From NCBI RefSeq assembly GCF_003144115.1, contig NW_020312009.1, forward strand, positions 619,342-683,341: a DNA stretch of 64,000 bases. Reading direction: 5' to 3'. This document shows, in pieces, positions 26,384 through 37,723 of the stretch. A program made the translations under genes and the position numbers. This DNA is from Tilletiopsis washingtonensis. Its lineage: Eukaryota; Basidiomycota; Exobasidiomycetes; Entylomatales. Below the pieces are notes generated by a model. It ran no database searches. It was not told where the DNA came from and saw nothing but the letters and a program-made list of their open reading frames with translations. How positions within the stretch are numbered: position 1 is the stretch's first letter; every line of letters begins with the position of its first letter.

Positions 26384-28413
26384 ATGGCGCACCTGCTCGC
26401 GCCCGAGGCCGCCGCCAGCGCCTCTTCGTCGTCCCGCTCATTCGCCGCCGGCCGTGCCAACATCATCGTGCGCGACGACGACACCTTTGACTGGGAGAGC
26501 TACATGTGAGCCCGGCCTGGAGGACGCGACGCCCAACAGGACAGGCTGACGCAGGCTGTGCGACGTCCAGCGCGGCATACACAGGTCAGCTCTGCCGCAG
26601 CTCAGCAGCACGGAGCCCACACTCACTCTCACCCCAGGCCGGACACGCATCTCGCGCCTCCTCTTCCTCGCGCTGCACTCGCCCTCGCTGCGCCTGCCGT
26701 GCGCCAATGCCGCGCTGGCGCTGCTGCGCCAGACGCCCGATGCGCACCTCTACTCGTCGGCGGCGCTGGTGCGCAACACGCTGCCCGACGGCGTGGCGCT
26801 GCGCCCGGCCGCCGAGCGCGTGCCGCCCGAGGACCGCGCCTGGATGGCCGAGGCGGAGCAGGAGCAGCGCCGCACGACGGAGAAGCTCGAGATGGAGCTG
26901 CGCGGCTATCAGAACAACATGATCAAGGAGAGCATCCGTGTGAGTCCTACGAGATTGTTCGCGTACGCAGTGATGCTGATGCAGCCACCAGATTGGACAC
27001 CGCGACTTGGGCAATTGGCTGCGCGACTGCGGCCAGCTGAGCGATGCGCTCAAGTGCTACACGCGCACGCGCGAGTTCTGCTCCACCAGCGAGCATGTCG
27101 TGGAGATGTGTCTCGGCGTCATTGAGGTGAGCTCAGGCGCCAGCGCCTCTCAAGGAATGGGCTGACCGGTCTGTGAAGGTCTCGCTGGAGCTACACAACT
27201 TCTCCAACGTCTCCACATTCGTCTCCAAGGCCGAGGGCGTGCTGGAGTCGTACAACCCCTCTGCTGCAGCTGCGTCGGCATCCAAGCACTCGGGCAGCTT
27301 CAGCAGCGCCACGGGTGTGCCTTCCGCGCGCGGTGGTCCGACGCCCGGCGGCGATGTAATTGGCGCCCTCTTCCGCGCCGGTGGATCCGTGGGCAACGAG
27401 GCGTCGGAGAGCGTGGCATCGTCCAACGCCGAGAGCTTGCGCAAGAAGGCGGCGCAGAGCAAGGGCCTGAGAGACCTCACTGCCAAGCTCGCAGCTGCGG
27501 GCGCTGTGGCGCAGCTGGGCATGGGCAACTACGAGCGCGCAGCCCGGGCCTTCCTCGCCATTGATCCTTCGGCAGCCGGAGCAGGCGCTGAGCAAATCGC
27601 GCACGTGAGTAGCCGCGCGCTGGCCTAGTTCGCCGTGCCTGACAGGCTCCTCTCAGATCCTGTCTCCCGCCGACATTGCGCTCTACGGCGTCTTCTGTGC
27701 GCTGGCCACCTTTCCTCGTTCGACGCTCAAGAGCGAGGTGGTGGAGCGTGCGTCCTTCCGTCCCTTCCTCGAGCATGCACCGCACGTGCGGCAGCTGCTT
27801 GAGGCATTTGCAGCGTGCGACTACAAGCGTGCGCTGGACCTGCTCGATGTGTGGAAGGTGCGCTCGGTGATTCTTGCGCGCTCGATTCCACATCGCTGAG
27901 CAATTTCTGCAGAGCCGGCATCAGCTCGACGTCTACCTCGCGCCGCATCTCGGCCACCTGACGGACGCGCTGCAGCAGCGTGCACTGCAGCAGTTCTGTG
28001 CGCCCTTCGAGAGCGTGGCCGTCGAGCGCATGGCAGCTGCGTTCGGCTGGGACAGCGAGCACACGCTCGAGAAGCTCGTCGCGCTCATCCAGGCCGGCAA
28101 GCTGGAGGCGCGCATCGACTGGAGTCGCATGGTGTGTAGTTCCGGGCGTCACATGTGGCCAGGGATCGCTGACATGGACTACGCCGCACAGGTGCTGGAG
28201 ACGAAGCGCGTTGATGAGCGCACGGCGCTGTTCGAGAATGCCATCGAGGTGGGGCAGAAGCGCGTGCGCGCTGCAAAGGCGCTGCTGCTGCGCATGGAGC
28301 TCGTCGAGAATGGGTGAGTGGTCTCGAGCCGCAGGTCGAAACGAAACGGCGCTGACACAGCGCATCGCGGCAGACTCATCGTGAAGGCGCCGCTGGCCAG
28401 TGAGGCCAGTTGA
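26384..28413 (+). CDS. CSN1: COP9 signalosome subunit 1 (PCI/Rpn7 domain)
   Basis: CSN1 is a scaffold of the COP9 signalosome, which removes Nedd8 from cullins. Exons: 26384-26505, 26571-26584, 26638-26939, 26992-27126, 27179-27604, 27657-27857, 27913-28131, 28192-28313, 28374-28413 (526 residues). The start of the Rpn7-like part is rebuilt as FDWESYIAAYTGRTRISRLL, which requires a 14-nt second exon. Further landmarks are IGHRDLGNWLRDCGQLSDAL (helical repeats), VSLELHNFSNVSTFVSKAE, and the PCI domain (DIALYGVFCALATFPRSTL; VYLAPHLGHLTDALQQRAL). The winged helix reads LEKLVALIQAGKLEARID and is followed by VLETKRVDERTALFENAIE. A Ser/Gly-rich insert of about 45 residues interrupts the helical repeats. 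Exon 5 uses an AAG acceptor. Confidence 0.94.
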
Positions 28414-28696
28414 TGCTCCCGCGCCCCCTACATCCGCGCCAGCCCACATTACACCGGGTCGGGCTGCGCTTTGTCACTGTCAACATGCCGCTGTCATGAT
28501 TTGCATTGAGAGCGTGGCTGGGACGTGAAGGCGTGAAGAGGTGACCGTGTCGTAAACAGGGGAAGAAGTCGAAGAAGAAATGAGGGACATGCGCAGAAAG
28601 AGAGGGCCGCCCAGGACCAGGCCGAGAGAAGAGCAAGGCCGTGCTGCACTACAGATGGCGGGCCGAGGAAGTGCGCTTGCGAGAGCAGCGGCGGTC

Positions 28697-29762
28697 TCAG
28701 AAGATGTTGCGTGCAAGACCACTGCGCAGGGGCGAAGGTGAGCGATGCGTCAGATGCGCGGCAGAAGCCACTCGGGCTGCACTCACAATCCGACGCCGCC
28801 GGCAAAGCCGTGCGCCACGCTCATGCCCATCTTTTTGCCGAACTTGTCGAGCTGCGGGGCGCGGGAAGATAGCGCATCAGCATTCGTTGTGAGAGGGAAA
28901 CAAGCTAGGCGTGGTGCATTGCCAATCGAAGAGGCACCTGGACAGCGAGACGCTTCACGGGCCACGCACCTTGTCTTTCTTCGCAGCCGCCGCCGCCTCT
29001 TCAGGCGTCATTGGCTTGCCATCCGGCGCGCTCGGACCCGCAGCAGCGGCACTGGACGGCGGCGGCGGCGGCTTCTCCGCGCCGTTGGAAGAGAACTGCG
29101 CGACGCCAGGGCGCCACTTTGGCGGGCCCAGCTTGCGCTCGGGCGACTTTGGCTCGGCGACTGGCGGCGTGACGGGCGAGATTGGCGGTGGAACATACGC
29201 TGGTGGGAGCGTGCGTGTGGAGTTGGAGGGCTTGCGAGGGACAGACGGACGCAGGGGCTCCACGTATCTGTTTCGTGCTCTGTCAGCATCGAGATTGCAA
29301 TCGGCGGCGCAACGCCGAACTCACGTAGAGGGAAAGAGTCCCTGCACATGCGGCGCACGTTCCAGCGCGCCGAGCCACCACTCGTCGCCCTTCTGTGCGC
29401 CCGCGGCGGGCACGAGCAGCACGTCGTCGGCGGCAAAGGAGAGCTCGTCGGACGCGGCGGCGGCGTAGGCCCAGATGGCGCGGAAGCGCTGCTGCTCTAC
29501 CGCCACGGGCGGTTGCACGGCGGGCGCTGGCGCTGGCGAGGACGGGTAGGCGGGCGTGGCGGAGACGCCGAGGTAGGGCGCCAGCTGGGCCTGGATGCTG
29601 GCGGCGGTAGCAGCTGCGGAGGGCGATGACAGAGTCAGCATGGCCCGCACAGGAGGACAAGGACAGAGACGCACACGGCAAGGTGCCCGACGCGGCCAGC
29701 GTGTCGATGTCGGCGACGATGCGCGCCAGCATGTGCTGTGCCAGTGCGCTGGAGGCGGCCAT
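28697..29762 (-). CDS. SH3-domain protein of the LSB1/PIN3 type
   Basis: Yeast Lsb1 and Lsb2/Pin3 bind the actin regulator Las17 (WASP) through one SH3 domain and affect actin patches and prion aggregates. Exons: 29675-29762, 29325-29613, 28970-29267, 28787-28851, 28697-28721 (254 residues). The N-terminal helix ARIVADIDTLAASGTLP matches the family's start, then comes one SH3 domain (residues about 70-128: FRAIWAYAAAASDELSF, WWLGALE, GLFPSTYVEPL) and a Pro-rich linker. The family's C-terminal glycine motif is present (KFGKKMGMSVAHGFAGGVG) and ends in ARNIF. The domain order and ends fit the family; which paralogue it equals is not decided. Confidence 0.88.
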
Positions 29763-30648
29763 GGCGAGCGAGTGCAGGCGTGGTGGTGGTGTGGTGGATG
29801 GCCGAGCGGATGCTGCGCCTGCAAAGCGTGTCTCGGGGCCCGAGCAGGAGGCGGGCCAAGCGTGGCGCTCCTTTGCGCCTCAAGTGCTTGCCGAGGTGGG
29901 CTTCGTACACAGCCGTGCCTGACCAGCGGTCTACCGAGAGGCGGGACGGAAGAGCGTCGAGAGAAGCCGAGTTGCTGCAGGCCGGCGCACCACGAGGTGG
30001 GTGCATGCGGATGCAAGCTAAGGCAGAGCGGGACCGAGCAGCGAGGCCGCCCACCTCGGGCGTCAGGCACCGCCTGCGCCCATGCGGTGTGCTCCCGATG
30101 TGGCAGCGTGGGAAGCGGCGCCGCGCTTCCGCGGGACGCCGCCGGCAGCACCTGGGCGCACCGCCGGCTCGCTTCTGCGGCTCATGCTCGAGGCTTGCAC
30201 TCGCTCACAGCAGCGAGAGGCGGCATGCTCTGCGCTACATTCTCATGTCTGGCCTTGCGACGGGTGACGGCTGTATACGGCTGCTCCGGACGCACAGAAT
30301 ACGCGGCTCGAGCGCTGCGCCGCTTGGCTTCTTGCGCGGGCGTGACCGTCGCGCCGATAGCTCTCGCTCATTCTCGCTCATGCATCTCAACTCGGTGTCC
30401 TTTACGTTGGCTGCCAACCTGAGCCGGTCAAGCTCGGTGAGCTACATAGGCAGCGCAGATTCTGGCCCCCAAAGCTCTGTTCAGCGTTGTGCTCGAGAGG
30501 AGATGCTCGCCGGAGCATCCCAAGGCTGCCTGGCGGGGCGGCGCTGCGAGAGCGACGGCGCGCTTGTGCCGCGCGCGCACGGTCGACGTGCGCCCCACAC
30601 GGCTGTCACAAGTCACCCTCTCGACCACCTCCCTCCACACTCGCCGCC
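29763..30648. other. Divergent intergenic region, SH3 gene / SEC65
   Basis: This 886-bp stretch separates two divergent genes. Open frames here lack family features and look like GC-driven chance frames. I see no repeat, RNA gene or named motif. Confidence 0.4.
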
Positions 30649-31860
30649 ATGTCGCACCCGCAGGCAGCCACCATCGAGGAGTTCGACGATGACACCGACG
30701 TGCGTGGCCCTGCGCATCGGCGGCAGCGCACCTTGCTGCGCGCGCACTGACACCTCGCGCCGTTGCAGTTCGCTCTGCCCACGGCGCCCGTCGCACGCAG
30801 CGCACCCGCCATGCCGCAGATGCCCGCCGGCATGCCGGCCATGACGCCCGAGCAGATGGCGCAGCTGCAGGCCATGATGGGCGGCGCCGGCGGCGCAGGC
30901 GGCGCCAACCCCATGGCCGCGCTTATGGGCGGTGCCGGCGGCGCACAGCCGCCGCAGCAGGACGAGGCGGCCCTCGAGGCCGAGGCGGCGCGCGTGCAGG
31001 GCTGGACGACGCTCTACCCGCTCTACATCGACGCCAAGCGCGCGTTCGGCAAGGGCCAGCGCCGCACGCCGTACGACAAGTCCGTCCTCTGGCCGCAGGC
31101 GCAGTGGATGTTCCGCGAGCTGCGCAGCATGGGCATCGAGGCCAAGCTGCAGGTGAGTGCGGCGCGGCACTGCAAGGCGTGGCACCTGAGCTGAAGCGTG
31201 CGAGACAGCCCAACAGGCAACATCCGCAGGACTGGGAGAATCCGGGACGCGTCAAGGTCAAGCTCACGGATGAGAACGGCGAGGTGCTGCACAAGCAGTA
31301 TGCGAACAGTGAGTGTCTCCGGGCCGTGTGCAGCCATGCCCGAGCAGAGCTGATGCTGAAGCGTCTCCTCGCGCGCAGAGAAGGTCTTGCTTCTGGCGCT
31401 CTGCGAGCGACTGCAGCCCAAGTACGGCGGCAAGCCTCCGGCGCAGCCCGCACGTCAGGGCCGAGCTCCGAAGCAGGGCAAGAAGAAGGGCGCCGCGTCC
31501 AAGGCGGACAGCAAGGACAGCAAGGCCGTCGCCGTCGCCGGCTCTTCCTCCTCCTCTCCTGCCGCCCGCCCGCTGGATCCACGCCAGCAGCGGCTGCGGC
31601 TCATGCGCTTCCCTCCGCCCGCCGAGCGCCTGCCGCCCAACTCGCCCGCGCTCGAGGCGGGCCTGCTCAACACGGACATGGGCGGCATGCTGGGCGGCAT
31701 GGCCTCGCAGATGGGCCCGCTGGGCGCCATGATGGGCAGCATGGGCATGGGCGACGACGATGAGGAGGAGGAGGTGCAGCCAGAGAAGAAGGAAGAGGAG
31801 AAGGTGGTGCACGCGCCAGGAAGGAGACAGCGCAAGAAGATGGTTCGCGTGGGCCGCTAG
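30649..31860 (+). CDS. SEC65: Signal recognition particle subunit SRP19
   Basis: SRP19 binds the SRP RNA tips and is needed to load SRP54, for targeting of nascent proteins to the ER. Exons: 30649-30699, 30769-31152, 31230-31308, 31379-31860 (331 residues). The N-terminal 60 residues are Met/Gly/Ala-rich (MPAGMPAMTPEQMAQLQAM). The SRP19 core follows: GWTTLYPLYIDAKRAFGKGQ, RRTPYDKSVLWPQAQWMF, DWENPGRVKVKL and LLLALCERLQPKY. The C-terminus is Lys/Ser-rich with a late acidic run (DDDEEEEVQPEKKEEE) and ends in the basic RRQRKKMVRVGR, as fungal Sec65 proteins often do. The acceptor of exon 3 (31229) keeps the frame but drops the His-Pro usually seen before DWENP, so that border may differ. Confidence 0.93.
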
Positions 31861-32250
31861 AGCAGCGCTGGCATCAGTCGAACAGTCAATGGCAAGGATG
31901 GCGAATGCTGACGAAGCGAGAGATGCATTGAAGTGTGCGATGAGGGTTGGCGGGAATATGCAGAGGACATGCGAGGTGCGGGAAGTGAGGAGGAACATGG
32001 AGCTGCGGACGTGAGAGATGAAGGACAAGAGTGAAGCCAGTGAGGAGAGGAACAGGTGACGCGGGGGACGGAAGGAGCAGAGGAGTGTGCAGGCAGAGGT
32101 GAGCGATGCGCGAGCGGAGGCAACGATGGATGCCCGTCCGAGGCTGCTTGGTCGTTGCGAGCGGAGCCAAGCGAGAGAACGACAGAGGAGAGAGGGCGAG
32201 GAAGACACCAGACAGGAAAGTCGCAGGGAGGCCTCATGTCACGCCGGCCT
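31861..32250. other. Convergent intergenic gap SEC65 / F-box gene
   Basis: This 390-bp gap is purine-rich on the plus strand (many GAGGA and GAGAG runs) and lower in GC than the genes. It should hold two 3' untranslated regions. Nothing else is recognisable. Confidence 0.35.
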
Positions 32251-34713
32251 TCAATCGCGGCCCGAATTGATGCGCGGCAATTCGCCAGTCCACCAGAGCG
32301 TCGTCCTGCGATCCGCGTTCTCATCTCCGCTGCTCGGTCTCGAGCTCGACGCAGCCATCGCGGTGGACATGTGTGCGGCCGCAGACAGCGCCGCGCTGCC
32401 GCGCCGGCTGGCCGTGCTGCTCTGGTAGCCCAACAGCGGACGCGTCTCGGCCAGCTCGAAGATGTCGGGGTCGGAGAAGGAGGTGCCGTCGTCGTCAGAA
32501 TTGTCGGCGGCGGCGTCTTGCTGCGCCTGCATTGCGTGCGAAGAGGGCTTGCCGTCGACCGAGGCGCGAGCTCGTGCGTAGTATGCCTCGGTCTTCTCCG
32601 CCGAGACTCTGCGTGCTGCCCGTGCCGATGGGCTACCGGCGTGGTTGAGCAGCTTGCTCGACGATGACGACGCAGCGGAAGCAGCAGCGACCATGGCGGC
32701 GCTTTCCGCCCTCGCTTCATGTCGATCCCACCCGCCCGGCCGCGCCGCACACAGTCTGACCTCGACTTCCTCCCTCTCGCTCGCCTGCGCCACGAGCTCC
32801 CGGAGCGCCTCGAGCCCCATGCGTACGTCGAGCCAGTATGCATCGCGCGGCGCCGTGCGGCTGCGCTCGTTGGCACGCGCATTCTCCGTCTCGCGCACAG
32901 CCCACTCGCGCGCCTCGGCCAGCGTGACAGGCACGTCTGCTGGGAAGTCGAGCGTGGCCAGCTGGCCCGTCGAGGCCTCGTACGGCGAGCCAGGGCCGCC
33001 GGTGCCGTCGAGAATCGCAGTGGCGGAGAGAGAAGGCTGCATGGCCCATTCGGGCTCATCGAGTGTGCCGAGAGAACTGAGCTCCAGCGTGAGGCGCCGC
33101 AATGCCGGCATGCGCCGCACGCAAAGTGCAAGCTCGTACAGCGCCGCCTGTGCCTTGAGTGCAGAGCTTGTAGTCCGTGCAGGCGCGCTTGGCGGATTGC
33201 TTTGCAGAGCCACCGAGGCGGGCAGGGCGGCGTGTGCGGCCAAAGCTCGACGATAGGTGACGTACTCGGCAAAGTCGTGCAGCGTGAATGGCGGCAGTGA
33301 GGAGAGCCGAAGATGAGTCAATGGCGGTTGCGGAAGCACGATGGCGGGGCTTGCTGCAGTCGCTGCAGTTGGCGGCGAGGCGAGGCTAGAGGTGCGTCCT
33401 GCTCTTCCTTCTGCTTCGGACGAAGCTGGCATGGCCCGCTGTCCTGCCGCCGCGATGGCAGCGTAGCTGCCTGGCGCAGCTTGCACCGCTGTACTTGCCT
33501 CTCTCTTCTGCGGCGCAGCCGGCTGCGCCTGTCCCGCAAAGAGGGCGAGCAGTTCGGGAGCAGGCAGCACTTGAATGAGATGCAGATGCGTCACCTGCGT
33601 CAAGGGCGACAGGTCGAATTCGTGCAGCGGCACCGGCGATGGACTGCAAGTGCACGCCTCCAGATCAGCGCTCCGCAACGTGATATGCCTGCCGGCGAAG
33701 ACTCACCTGAAACTGTTGATCGTCACTCGACTCGGCCTAGCCGCCACTCCCGGCGCGAGAAACGCAGCCAGGCTGCATCCTTGTGGGCGCGCGGTGATCC
33801 ACACGCTCCGGAGAGAGCGTGCCGCCTTGAAGATGGCGCCGAGCGAGGTGGCCCATGCCTGCTGATCCGCCAGCTGATCGCTCGCATACAGCAGGCCGTC
33901 CTGCGGGAAGATGAGGTGCCGAATGGCGTGTGCGAGCGTGGCACTCGAGGGCGAGAGCGCCAGTGTGCGAGCTAGCAGCCGAGCCTGCCGCGTACGCTCG
34001 AGTGTGGGAGCGGCGTAGAGCAGCGGCAGTGCAACAGCGCTCGTGGTGCGGCAGACGAGAGAGAGCGCGAGGAGAGGGCGCAGGGCCTGAGGCGCACCGA
34101 GGTGAATGAAGGCGTGCGTCGGCGGCAGCGTGGCCCAGCTGGCGGCGGGGTAGACGGAGGAGTCGGCGCGAGGCAGGAGGTGCGAGAAGATGAGATGCAG
34201 CAGCTCGGCGGGCAGCGCAAGCAGCGAGATGCGCCGAGGAGGAGAGGCTGCGTCGGACATGGCAGAGCTCTGCGCTTGCAATGCTGCCGCGGCGGCGCCG
34301 GCAGCACTGCTCTCTGCTGATTCTGTGCGAGCGTCGACGGAGGTGTGCCGGTGCATGCTGCTGGGCCGCAGCGCTGGCTGCTCGGCCGCGCGGTGCGGCG
34401 TCACAGCCTCGTCTGCGTCGTAGCTGCTGTGTGCGCTTGCAGAGCCGCCTGCGCTGGAGCTGGACGCAGCGGCGGCGGCGAGGAGCAGCGCGGCGGAGAG
34501 GGCGCGGATGGCCGTGGCGGCCGTGGGCTGGTCGGCGGCGAGCGGGTGGGCGAGCTGCAGCGACGAGATGGCTGGCGCGGCGGATGCTGTGAGAGGCGAA
34601 GATGGCGATGCGAGAGGCGCGAGCGGCAGTGGCAGCAGCGAGGCCGACGCCGGTGGATGTGGGACGACAAGCAGCACCCCCGCCGCGGCGGCGCCAAGTG
34701 GAGCGGCCGCCAT
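32251..34713 (-). CDS. F-box-like protein of unknown target
   Basis: Exons: 33707-34713 and 32251-33643, joined by a 63-nt intron (799 residues). After an Ala/Pro/Ser-rich N-terminus of about 165 residues there is an F-box-like helix pair, ISLLALPAELLHLIFSHLLP, the usual bait for Skp1 in SCF ubiquitin ligases. The stretch LSLVCRTTSAVALPLLYAAP continues the F-box type of start. Later strands such as VTHLHLIQVLPAPELL, LTHLRLSSLPPFTL and PALRRLTLELSSLGTL suggest degenerate leucine-rich repeats. The last 200 residues are low complexity and Ser-rich. The substrate cannot be guessed. Basidiomycetes have many such fast-evolving F-box proteins. Confidence 0.78.
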
Positions 34714-35595
34714 GCGCGTTCGCAGCGGCGGGCGAAAGGCAAAAAAGCAGCGCGCGACGTCGAGACGTCACCTGTCACACGCGCGCCGAGAAGGCGTCTC
34801 GGCGGAGCTTGGCCTGATGGCGAGCAGCTCGAGTTGGCGGCGTGAGGTGGAAACGGGCGTGGTGGTGGGCAGGAGCAAAGGACGGAGCAGGTCAGGCGTT
34901 GCCCCTGCCAGCATGAGATGCAGGAACGTCGGCTCCCTGCACCTGTCGCGGGCGTTGCGCAGCAAGGCGGTGCGGCGCAAGGGCCGGCTGCCGCAGCACG
35001 CAGCCGGATGGGCCCATGAGGACGCGCACACGGCGTCTCTAGAGCTCTCGCTGCACCTCCTGTGGCTTCACCTTCGTCACAGGTGCAATCAATGACGGCA
35101 ACTACGTCAACGCCGGCTCCAGGCTGGGCGCGCCCTGTGCGCGCCGGCGTTGCTGATGCGATGTAGAACAGCACGCACGCTCTCCAGGGGCGGCTCCGCT
35201 GATGAGCGCACCCCACTTTGGGCCACGCTGCCGCCGAGTCGCCGGCTAATGAGGCGGCAGCTGAGGTCACCGGGCGCTACAGATGGAGCGGCATGGCGTC
35301 AGAATTACGGGCCATACTCGTTCCTGTCCTTCTGCGGCCTGCGTGGCGAGGCGAAAGAGAGAAGGAGAGCGCACCGAGGGTGCGAGGCGGAGCTCATGGG
35401 ATGCGGCGGCGCGCGCCGGCGCGTCTTCTGTTGGTGTGGAGGCGGCGGCGCGTAGAGTGCGCCTCCCACCACCACGGCCTTCGCTCCCTCGCCGCGCATA
35501 CAGCTCAGCCAGCGCCCACCTCTCTGCCAGCACCCATCGCACCGGCGTCTCACTGCGCCTCAGCGCTCCGCCCGTCGCGCGCCACAGCCAAGGCC
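34714..35595. other. Divergent intergenic region, F-box gene / RAD1
   Basis: This 882-bp region lies between two divergent starts. I looked for ACGCGT (MCB) boxes because of RAD1 and found none. No other element is evident. Confidence 0.4.
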
Positions 35596-37395
35596 ATGCC
35601 GCACGCCGCGCCCGAGGCGCACGAGGCCCTCTCGGTGCGTCGCAGCCCTCGTTGGCGTCTAGCATGCGCCTCTCTGACGCTCCTGCACAGGCGCACATCG
35701 CCGACGTGCGCACCCTCGCGGCCGTGCTGCGGCCCATCGCCTTCAACCACGTGCGTTGGCTTGCTGCAGCACTTAGACGGCGCTGGCTGACAGCGCACGC
35801 AGTACGCGACCGTCTCCATCTCCGAGGCTGGCCTCACCTTCACCACCGAGCTCGACCGCTCCGTCCAGGGTGCGTCGCCGCAGCATGGCTCTGGTGCTCT
35901 GTGCGCGCTCACTCGTCCGTCGCAGCCAACGCCTATCTCCCCGCCTCGCTCTTCAATCCCTACCTCTTTCGCCCCACACGCGCCGCCGCCGCCGGCTCAG
36001 CACGGCAGCGGTCCCGCTCTCCCACTTCCTCCCTTGCCGCACCCGCGCCTCCTTCTCCCGCAGCGCTCGCAGCAGCTGAGCGCTCCGCCGCCTCGCACCT
36101 CGGGCGACGCGCTGCTTCTGAGTCGGACGACGAGTCCGAAGAGGCCTCTCCGCCCTCGCTCGACTTTGAGATCAACCTCTCCAACCTCCTCGAGTGCCTC
36201 AACGTCTTTGGCTCGGCGCCCTCTTCGACGAAGGCGGCGTCCGAGGGCGCGCCGGTGGAGATGCATGAGCCGCCGCCAGGGGCGGGGGAGCGAGGAGGCA
36301 AGAAGCGCAAGGAGAGTGAGGGCACGACCCGAGCGCGTGTGAGCTTCGATGATGAGAACAAGCGCCTGGTGCTTATGTGAGCTGTCTGCGCCTTCCTCTC
36401 TTCTTCTTTGCTCGGCCCCGCGAGCTCCGGCTGACATGTCGCCCTGTGCCCGCACAGCTTGGAGGAAGGCGGCGCAGTGACACGCTGCGAGCTCACCACG
36501 ATGGAGCCGAGCGGATTGACGGAGATGCCATTCGACGCCGATCGTCTAGTCGGGCAAGCCATCATGCGTGTACGTCTCGCCCCTCCCTCTTCATCTTCGC
36601 CTGTGACATAACTCTGCACCCTCCAGTCAGAGCTGCTAGCAGACGCCCTCCTCTCCATCGACCCCACAGCGCGCGAGCTCAAGATCGGCTTTGATCCGGC
36701 GCATCGGTCTTCTGCACTCGCAGCGCGTGCGGCGCTCGAAGGCGACGGCAGCAGCGTACGAGGCAGTGCGAGTGTTCGCGGCAGCGGACGCGTGGCTGAG
36801 GCGGGCAAGGGAGCGGCTGCGGCGGCGATGGCAGCGGTGGGGGTGCAGATGCTGACGCTGAGAGCGGACGGCGACTTCGGCACGGCCGAGGTGAGCCGGC
36901 TCCCTTTCTATCCTCTGCGTGAGAGACGAGACGCTGACATGCTTTGCCGACAGATGGAGTTCCCAAACGAACGAGGCGTCATGGAGCGCTATGTCTGTCT
37001 CACCTCCTGTTCCAGCTGGTACGTCTCTGCTCCTCTCTCTTCTCTTCTCTCGGCTCACCTCCAGCCCGGCACCTTGCCGCAACAGCTATCTCTTTAAGTA
37101 CTTCTCACACGCCCTGCGCGCCCTGCAGACGTCGTTGAAGACGTCGATCCGCTTGGATGAGCGGGGCCTGATTAGTCTGCAATGCTTGATGCCTCGAGGA
37201 ACGGGCGCGACGGGCACGGGCGCGCAGGGCAACGCAGCGAAGGACCATGGGTTCATCGAGTTCGCGGTGGGTAGAGCTGGAGATGGCGCGGCTAGCACGA
37301 TGTCAGGAAGATGCCGGGCTGACTGCTGCGCTTCTTGCCCGCAGATCCTGCCGCTGGACGATCCTGAGCCCGATGGCAGCCAGCAGGACGTCTGA
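35596..37395 (+). CDS. RAD1: Checkpoint clamp subunit Rad1 (Rec1 of Ustilago) of the 9-1-1 complex
   Basis: Rad1 is one third of the PCNA-like 9-1-1 ring that is loaded at damaged DNA and activates the checkpoint kinase cascade. Exons: 35596-35634, 35691-35750, 35803-35869, 35926-36376, 36458-36569, 36627-36890, 36954-37018, 37086-37266, 37345-37395 (429 residues). The clamp fold starts AHIADVRTLAAVLRPIAFNH, YATVSISEAGLTFTTELDRS, then ANAYLPASLFNPYLF; a second half begins FEINLSNLLECLNVFG. The C-terminal strand and helix are RLDERGLISLQCLMP and ending PLDDPEP. A Ser/Ala-rich insert of about 55 residues follows the first strand-helix unit, and an Ala/Gly-rich one interrupts the second half. 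Donors include GTGCGT, GTACGT and GTGGGT. Confidence 0.92.
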
Positions 37396-37723
37396 GTGCA
37401 TGAGCGCTTCAGAGAGGGCGCAATGTGCATCGACACGAGTGCCAGTGGCAGCAGAGCGCACAGTGGCGGCCGTCGCCCCTCCTGTGCCTTCTGGGGTCAT
37501 AGGCTGCGTTGATGCACGTTGCGCCCTCGCTGTCCCATCCTCCTCACATCTGCTTCTCGCGGCTCCCTTCCTGTCACCGCAAAGAACTCTGGTCACCCGT
37601 CACCGCCATCCTCATTCACGTCACGCAATCCCATCAGCTCGTCTGATCCGTTTCACTGCGTCTCTCGCATGCAGTGCAGCAGGAGTATTCCCATTCCTTC
37701 CTCCTGCCACCGCCCTCGCCTAT
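37396..37723. other. Convergent intergenic gap RAD1 / GTR2
   Basis: About 330 bp, pyrimidine-rich on the plus strand, between two stop codons. It probably holds both 3' untranslated regions. No element recognised. Confidence 0.35.

Noticed and set aside
26551-26584. Thirty-base version of CSN1 exon 2 starting at 26555
   Set aside because: It puts the following conserved RTRISRLL segment out of frame, whereas the 14-nt version restores it.
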